A stretch of 28,484 nucleotides of DNA from positions 1-28,484 of the forward strand of contig CAJJLZ010000031.1 in the NCBI GenBank assembly GCA_905192745.1. Reading direction: 5' to 3'. Shown here piece by piece: positions 23,191-28,484 of this stretch (the first letter of the stretch is position 1; every line of letters starts with the position of its first letter). The notes under the pieces are model-generated. The model was not told the origin of the DNA, made no database searches, and saw only the letters and a program-made list of their open reading frames with translations. The translations under genes and the position numbers were made by a program. Origin of the DNA: an uncultured Oscillospiraceae bacterium (GTDB lineage Bacteria > Bacillota > Clostridia > Oscillospirales > Acutalibacteraceae).

Positions 23191-26100
23191 TTATTTATTT
23201 ACTTCTTTTTTCCTCTTTTTGCCCGATACGGTAAGCACCGTTACTGCTCCGCCGCTGATAAAGAGAAGTGCAATCCAAAGGAAAATATTGCTGTTATCGC
23301 CGGTCTGCGGATTGTTCGGATTGGTAGGCTTATTAAGTTTTTCCAAAGCCGCCTTTGCGTCGTCAAGAGCCTTTTTCGCATCCTTATCCACAAGGGACTT
23401 CTCGTAGTCGGAAAGTGCATTGTAGGCATCCTCAGCCGCTTTGATAGCGTCCGCATCGGTTTTCTTGATGGTGTCGGGCAGTTTGTTAATCAAGTCCTCA
23501 ACATTTTCTACATTACCGATAACCTCAAGTGCCTCGTCGATACGCTTGATTTCATCCTCGATGGCTTTCTTTTCATCCTCGGTGTAGTTGCTGCCGTGTT
23601 CCTCAAGTGCCTTTTCCAGATCTTCCTTTGCCTGCTCCAAATCGGTCTTATCTTCCGGCTTCACATTTTCAGCCGTAACATCCTTAACCGTTTCGGCGGT
23701 TTCGGAGTTAGCCGCTTTTTCGGCATCGTCAATCTGCTTGAGCAGCGCTTCTACTTCGACCTTGGTGTCCTCCAGAGCCTTGCGCTCGGTTTCGGTCAGG
23801 TTGTCGCCGTCAAGCAGAGTACCAATGCCGTCAATCAGGTCTTTAATATCCTGCTTATCGTCGCCGGTTACGGTCTTGGCATCGTAGCCGCCCACCGTGT
23901 CGGTCAGGTCTTTTGCGGTGTCAGCCGTAGCCTCGATTTTGCTAATCAGGTTCTCTGCATTGGTCTTGACTTCTTCCAGGGCCTTCTTTTCGTCCTCTGT
24001 CAGATTTTCGTCCTTCAGCAGTTCTTCCGCCTGTGCAAGCACATTCTCGATGGTTTCCTTATCGGAGGACTTTACTTCGCTCTCCGTCATCTCGTCAATG
24101 GGTGCTTCAACGGTGGCAATCGGCTTCATTGTGACGGTGACGGTGGTGGAGTTGCCTGCCTTGTCGGTTGCCACGATGGTGTAGGTTGCATCCTTGTTGC
24201 CGTCAAGTGTGACAGTGCCTGTCACAGCCTCGCCGTCTAATGTTACGGTATCAAGATTTTTGTCGGTGACAGTTACCTTCTGCGTGGTGTAGTAGGTCTT
24301 GCCGTTTTCCGCACCGCTTACGGCGGGAGCCGTGGTGTCGTACTCTGCACCGTCGGTGGAAAGGTAGGTCACATTACCCGCCTTGTCGGTGATGCGCACA
24401 TAGTAAACAAACTGCTTGGCATCGGTGAGCGTTACACCTACGCCGTTGCCGTTCATTACTGTCCAATCGGTAACGGCTTTCACTTCATCCAGAGTAAGCG
24501 CCTTGGCGGACTCGATATACTCAATCTTATCCACGCCGGAAAGAGTGTCCTCTGCGGTTGCCTTAACGGTCACTTCGTTCTTGTAGAACAAGCCGAAGGT
24601 AATGGTGTTAAGGAAGTTCTGCCAACTGTTTCTCTCGTCAAGGTAAACCTTGCCTGTGGGGCTTACCTTATCCAGCTTGTAATTTTCGATTGCCGCTTCG
24701 GAAATAGTGCCGTCGGCGGTGTTCTTAACAAAGAAGGTAATACTGTTGCTTTCGCCCTCGACTGCTCCCACAAGGCTGTCTTTCCACTCGCCGTTTGCGG
24801 TGTTGGTCAGGGATACCTTGTAGCCGTCCTTTGCGGTAATCACAAAATCGGTGTTCAACCATCCGTTTGCGTTCGGCTCGGATACGGTGTACTCCGTATT
24901 CACCGACGGGTTCCAACCGTTGGTGATGTTGGCTCTTACGCCCGTAGGCTGAATCAGCGTGTAGTTGCCCACCTTGTCGCCGCTGATGGCAAAATCAGTA
25001 AGCGCAATGGCGATATAGTTTGCCTTATCCACGGTTTCAAAGGTTGCCGTACCGTTTATCAAAACGATTTGGTCGCCGTTTGCCGCATTGTTCAGCGTTG
25101 CGGAAACGATGGCGGCATTGTTTTTGCCGTCGTACTTCTTGTCGGCAACCACAACAGTTACAGTCAGTTTACGCTTGGTAATTTCGTAAGCGTCTGTGCC
25201 GCCTGTAAAGGTAATTTCGTAATTGTCGTCCAGGGCAGTTCCCGTAATGGAATACTTGCCGACATCACTTGTCTTTGTTGCAGTTGTAGCAAGGCTGTAA
25301 ACATTTGTATCACCGTTTACAATGCCGTTGTCGGTTGCGGTAAGCGTAGCAATCTCATCGCCGTAAATGCTTGTCGCCTTGTTAATAGTTACGGTGATTT
25401 TCTTTGCGTTAACCGTCAGCTTGCCGTCCACATAGGTAATGTCGTAATTGTCGGAAGTGTAGCCCTTCGGGGTGATGGTGTATTCGCCCTTATCATCAAA
25501 CTGCTCGTATTCACAGTCAAAGGCAAGGGTTCCGCCGAGGCTTTCGGCATTGTCGATGAACTTAAAGCCGTCATAGCTTACGGTATAGTCCGGTGCTTCG
25601 TCGCCGTAGGTTGCGGTCTTGTCGTCCGCCGTAACGGTGAGCTTTGCCTTGTTGATGGTAAATGTGCCGTTTACTGTGGTAATGTCATAGTTCGGGTTGG
25701 CGTTCGCCGTGTCAATGACAATTCTGTAGGTCTTAGCGTTCTCGCCGCTTTCACGGGAAACCGTAATACCAAGGTCGTCGCCATCCATTACATTGCCGCT
25801 TGTCACATTCCAGTTGAACTTCTCCGGGTCACTGTCGCCGTAGGTCTTTTCTGCGTCCTCGGCAGTTACGGTCACTTTTCTCGGCCTGATCGTGAAGTTA
25901 ACCGACAATGACAGAGAGCCGTAATCCTCGGTAGCCTCTACCTCAAAGGTTGCGGTGTATGTGCCTGCCTTGGTAGGAGCAGCCGTGCTGCTGTAATCCG
26001 TTCCGTCTGCCGCTGTGCCGGTGTAGGTCACGGTCACCGTGCCGAATTTGGCTTCATACGCAGGGGTGCTTGCGGTGTTGCCGTAAGTCCAGTTACCAAT

Positions 26101-28383
26101 GCTCGGTGCAGTTGTCCAACTGTTATCTGCGGCAGTAATGTTAAATGTCAGGGTAACGGTTTTGTCGTCTGTCGTTTTCCACTTGTAGTTGTCGGAATCC
26201 TTCAGTTCCAGCACTACGTCATAGCCGCCCTTGTTTGTTCCGCCGTTATTCTCGGTAACGGTGTAACGGTCGCTTGCGGGAACATCTGCCGTAAGTTTAG
26301 CGCCGGTATATTCCTTGCTTTCGATAGTCGGCTCGGTAACGGTCTGCTTTTCCACTGTTACGGTAAAGCTGCCGCTGCCCTCGTTGTGGTAGTCGGCATT
26401 TGCCTTGTAGCAAACGGTGTAAGTGCCTGCGTTTGTGAATTTCGGCAGGTCTGCAGTGTATTCGCCGCCCTCACTGGTACTGTAAGTATAGGCAATCGTC
26501 TTGCCGTCAGCCGTTTCGGTGGCTTTTACCGCCGGAGTCTGTTCCGTACCGTTGTAGGTGAGGGTTTCGTCCTGCTTTACAAGGTTTTCGGGCAGATTTT
26601 TATACACCCTCAGTGTAATAGTAACGGTTGCAGGCGCTTCATTGCCTTCGTTTTCCTTGTATTCCTCGCCCAGCGGGTTAAAGGATACGGTCAGTGTATA
26701 TTCGCCTATATCAAGACTGTTCAAATAGTTTGCCTTAAATGTAATTTTGCCGTCTTCGTACACGGTGTAAGCGGCAGCTGCAAGAACGGTATCGCCGTTC
26801 TTGATCTCCTTTACCGTGTTGCCGTTCAGTGAAACAGAGGCAGAAACGCCGCTTTCACTGCCGATAGTATAACGGATTTCCTTGTTTTCCTCGGCAATCG
26901 TGCTATCAGTGTAAACTACCACGCCGTCGGAATTGATGACGGTCATATTGCTGTCGTTATCGGTAACTCGGACATAAACATAGGCTTTCTTGTTCGGCGC
27001 AATGTTAAATGTAAATGTGCCGTCGCCACTGCCGAGCGTTTTCCAGCCATCCATCGGCAGACTGCTCTTATCGCTGATAACCGTTTCAGAAAGCAGATAT
27101 TCCACGGTTTGCACGCCGGAGCCGTTTTCGTTGTCGCTGGCCGTAACGGTAACCTCTACCGTGTCCTTAAAGAACAGCCCGAAGGTCACGGTGTTGAGGA
27201 ACTGATTCCACTTGTGTGTCTTAAAGGAAATTTCGGCAGTCGGTTTTTGTGTGTCCTCAACATGAATATTTACCGTGCCGGTTACCGTTTCATAATTTTC
27301 AGTGTCGTCCGGAACGAACTGCCAGTTATATTCGCTCTTGTTTGCCAAAAGCTCACTGTCGGTCAAGGACAGTGTTCCCGCAACGGTCGTGTTTGTTGCT
27401 GTAAGCGTCACTCCGCCCGGTGTCATTTGGTCGGTTACCTCGCCGTCTGCGCTAACAGTGCCGAGGTTGGGGGTAGCCTTTTCGATTTCAAATGTGATGC
27501 TTGCAGTCGCGTCGCCCAGCGTAATGCTTGCGGTATATGTGCCTGCATTTACCGGCTTTCCGTCTGTGAGCTGATCCTCCGGAGCATAAACAACATCGAC
27601 GCTGTCGCCGGTTATGAGCGTATTTTCAACAACCGCTTCGATTGCTTTGCCGGTGTAAACCGCATTTGTCGGGGGAGTAAGCTTCACACTGCCGCCCGCA
27701 GTATTTGAGCAGTGTCCGTCTGCATTATCGCAGTTGGCTGTTATTGTGTCTTGTGCATCGTTCAGAGTATAAGTCCAACTGTGAATGTGATAGTTGGAAT
27801 AGCGGTTCTCGGCACTTGAGAAATAAACCGTCGCACCACCCAGCACAGGATAATCCTGTGCGGGTTCACCATTATCAATATTCTGTCCCCAGACCTGTGG
27901 TATCGTGCCATCATCCCCTTCTGTCTGCCCATTCTGCAAAAAGTATGCAACCTCACCGCTCTTAAACTGTGCTGCGGTTTTGAATGTAGTACCATCCAAG
28001 CTGTCGGTTTCGCTATCTGCAAGGTAGTAGCAGTTTGTGATTGTGTTCTCATATGAATAACCGCACACGCCACCGACATTACCGTTTCCGCTTACATCGC
28101 CTGTGTTATAGCTGTTTGTGATTGTGCCAGAGGCTGAATAACCGCACACGCCACCGACATTACTTGTTCCGCTTACATCGCCTGTGTTATAGCTGTTTTT
28201 TATCGTAACAGCATATCCACACACGCCTCCGACATAATTGTTTCCGCTTACAACTCCCGTATTATAGCTGTTTTCTATCGTAACAGCCAATCCGCACACG
28301 CCTCCAACGTAATCTTTTCCATTAAAATAGGAATCAATGATGCCTACTTGCTTTATTGTAGCCGTAAATGTTTTTCCGAACAA
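23191..28383 (-). CDS. Giant cell-wall-anchored surface protein, 5'-truncated (GLUG, MBG-type domains, NPQTGD sorting signal)
   Basis: At least 1730 residues are encoded. GLUG-type repeats with a YVGGVCG core occupy about 1-125, then Ig-like and bacterial-Ig/MBG-type domains follow (about 220-1420). MBG units have the KTYGDSDP, ATYGDEAP and SIYGDEIA pattern near 840, 920 and 1000. A highly charged helical stalk (about 1425-1685) resembles FIVAR/EzrA-like repeats. The end carries NPQTGD (1691-1696), a hydrophobic helix and a Lys-rich tail: a sortase substrate. Such proteins bind host glycans, mucus or other cells. The frame is open to 28,464 and closed by TGA at 28,465-28,467. The first start-like codon is a TTG at 28,383 inside a GLUG unit, with no ribosome site and no signal peptide. 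The gene is thus missing its 5' end and may be inactive. Base composition is lower in GC than the neighbouring operons. Confidence 0.85.
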   Translation of the reverse strand: MFGKTFTATIKQVGIIDSYFNGKDYVGGVCGLAVTIENSYNTGVVSGNNYVGGVCGYAVTIKNSYNTGDVSGTSNVGGVCGYSASGTITNSYNTGDVSGNGNVGGVCGYSYENTITNCYYLADSETDSLDGTTFKTAAQFKSGEVAYFLQNGQTEGDDGTIPQVWGQNIDNGEPAQDYPVLGGATVYFSSAENRYSNYHIHSWTYTLNDAQDTITANCDNADGHCSNTAGGSVKLTPPTNAVYTGKAIEAVVENTLITGDSVDVVYAPEDQLTDGKPVNAGTYTASITLGDATASITFEIEKATPNLGTVSADGEVTDQMTPGGVTLTATNTTVAGTLSLTDSELLANKSEYNWQFVPDDTENYETVTGTVNIHVEDTQKPTAEISFKTHKWNQFLNTVTFGLFFKDTVEVTVTASDNENGSGVQTVEYLLSETVISDKSSLPMDGWKTLGSGDGTFTFNIAPNKKAYVYVRVTDNDSNMTVINSDGVVVYTDSTIAEENKEIRYTIGSESGVSASVSLNGNTVKEIKNGDTVLAAAAYTVYEDGKITFKANYLNSLDIGEYTLTVSFNPLGEEYKENEGNEAPATVTITLRVYKNLPENLVKQDETLTYNGTEQTPAVKATETADGKTIAYTYSTSEGGEYTADLPKFTNAGTYTVCYKANADYHNEGSGSFTVTVEKQTVTEPTIESKEYTGAKLTADVPASDRYTVTENNGGTNKGGYDVVLELKDSDNYKWKTTDDKTVTLTFNITAADNSWTTAPSIGNWTYGNTASTPAYEAKFGTVTVTYTGTAADGTDYSSTAAPTKAGTYTATFEVEATEDYGSLSLSVNFTIRPRKVTVTAEDAEKTYGDSDPEKFNWNVTSGNVMDGDDLGITVSRESGENAKTYRIVIDTANANPNYDITTVNGTFTINKAKLTVTADDKTATYGDEAPDYTVSYDGFKFIDNAESLGGTLAFDCEYEQFDDKGEYTITPKGYTSDNYDITYVDGKLTVNAKKITVTINKATSIYGDEIATLTATDNGIVNGDTNVYSLATTATKTSDVGKYSITGTALDDNYEITFTGGTDAYEITKRKLTVTVVVADKKYDGKNNAAIVSATLNNAANGDQIVLINGTATFETVDKANYIAIALTDFAISGDKVGNYTLIQPTGVRANITNGWNPSVNTEYTVSEPNANGWLNTDFVITAKDGYKVSLTNTANGEWKDSLVGAVEGESNSITFFVKNTADGTISEAAIENYKLDKVSPTGKVYLDERNSWQNFLNTITFGLFYKNEVTVKATAEDTLSGVDKIEYIESAKALTLDEVKAVTDWTVMNGNGVGVTLTDAKQFVYYVRITDKAGNVTYLSTDGAEYDTTAPAVSGAENGKTYYTTQKVTVTDKNLDTVTLDGEAVTGTVTLDGNKDATYTIVATDKAGNSTTVTVTMKPIATVEAPIDEMTESEVKSSDKETIENVLAQAEELLKDENLTEDEKKALEEVKTNAENLISKIEATADTAKDLTDTVGGYDAKTVTGDDKQDIKDLIDGIGTLLDGDNLTETERKALEDTKVEVEALLKQIDDAEKAANSETAETVKDVTAENVKPEDKTDLEQAKEDLEKALEEHGSNYTEDEKKAIEDEIKRIDEALEVIGNVENVEDLINKLPDTIKKTDADAIKAAEDAYNALSDYEKSLVDKDAKKALDDAKAALEKLNKPTNPNNPQTGDNSNIFLWIALLFISGGAVTVLTVSGKKRKKEVNK
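28061..28325 (-). repeat. Tandem DNA repeats encoding GLUG units
   Basis: Units starting with CCGCACACGCC or a close variant begin at 28,061, 28,142, 28,217 and 28,292, so the period is 75-81 nt (25-27 residues). Each encodes one GLUG repeat of the form YVGGVCGY...NSYNTGDVSG. The first two are nearly identical in DNA, suggesting recent duplication or recombination. Confidence 0.8.
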
Positions 28384-28443
28384 ACCGACATAATTCTTAG
28401 AGCTATCGTTGCAATATAGTCCGCTGACGTGTTTTCGGTAAAA

Positions 28444-28484
28444 TGAAAATGTAGCAAATGGTACTCAAAAAGTGAGCACCCCAA
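28444..28484. mobile_element. Possible insertion-sequence end at the window edge
   Basis: The homology of the GLUG reading frame stops near 28,440. The remaining sequence contains GGTACTC (28,460-28,466) and GAGCACC (28,474-28,480), an imperfect hairpin around AAAAAGT. This arrangement, with repeated GTACTC/GAGCAC strings, resembles the ends of some IS21-like elements as I recall them. No transposase is visible because the window ends, so this is only a suggestion. Confidence 0.3.

Noticed and set aside
23161..24240. 359-codon plus-strand open frame antisense to the surface-protein stalk
   Set aside because: The hydrophobic product is the complement of charged repeat codons; it overlaps a terminator and a well-supported minus-strand gene.
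28061..28325. CRISPR-like array of 75-81-nt units
   Set aside because: The units are in-frame GLUG protein repeats without constant repeat/variable spacer structure.

Overview
The window looks like the chromosome of an anaerobic, GC-rich Gram-positive from the Clostridia (Oscillospirales/Ruminococcaceae-like; inference). Reasons: strong AGGAGG-type ribosome sites with occasional TTG starts, a tRNA with encoded CCA, a glycyl-radical-enzyme activase, a cyclic-di-GMP-I riboswitch, and a sortase-type surface protein. No genus can be named from the sequence.

Region 1 (about 85-14,960) is one long plus-strand transcription unit and the most interesting part. A perfect promoter (TTGACA, 17 nt, TATAAT) leads into a cyclic-di-GMP-I (GEMM-I) riboswitch that ends in a perfect 13-bp terminator. 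Eight tightly spaced genes follow: a small membrane-anchored protein, a coiled-coil protein, a membrane HD-GYP phosphodiesterase with an extracytoplasmic sensor, a 1019-residue protein with a degenerate glycosidase domain, a membrane-anchored HEAT-repeat protein, a processive GT2 glycosyltransferase, and two paralogous membrane-anchored glycosidase-like proteins. I read this as a c-di-GMP-controlled, synthase-dependent extracellular polysaccharide system. Polymer synthesis (GT2), extracytoplasmic trimming or binding (three glycosidase-fold paralogues), and signal destruction (HD-GYP) share a leader that senses the same second messenger. I recognise no BcsB, PilZ, PgaB/IcaB or Pel component, so it does not match a described cellulose, PNAG or Pel operon.

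Region 2 (about 14,960-18,260) holds a lower-GC patch with a minus-strand RidA-family gene, bounded by an inverted repeat and lying beside tRNA-Pro(GGG). Next come a DUF1294 membrane protein gene (minus) and a lipoprotein of the GHL10/YngK family (plus) with its own promoter.

Region 3 (18,300-22,661) holds a glycyl-radical-enzyme activase without its partner enzyme, a Crp/Fnr-family regulator flanked by two copies of a 16-bp palindrome (TGTCCC-N4-GGGACA), and a three-gene SsuABC/NMT1-type ABC importer. The second palindrome overlaps the likely transcription start of the regulator gene, suggesting autorepression.

Region 4 (about 22,680-28,484) is lower in GC and looks imported. It has a leader-peptide/attenuator-like region, a 48-residue protein of a type often carried on Firmicutes conjugative elements, and a minus-strand gene for a giant cell-wall-anchored protein (GLUG repeats, MBG-type domains, a helical stalk, and an NPQTGD sorting signal). 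Its 5' end is cut by an in-frame stop and unrelated sequence at the window edge, possibly an insertion-sequence end.
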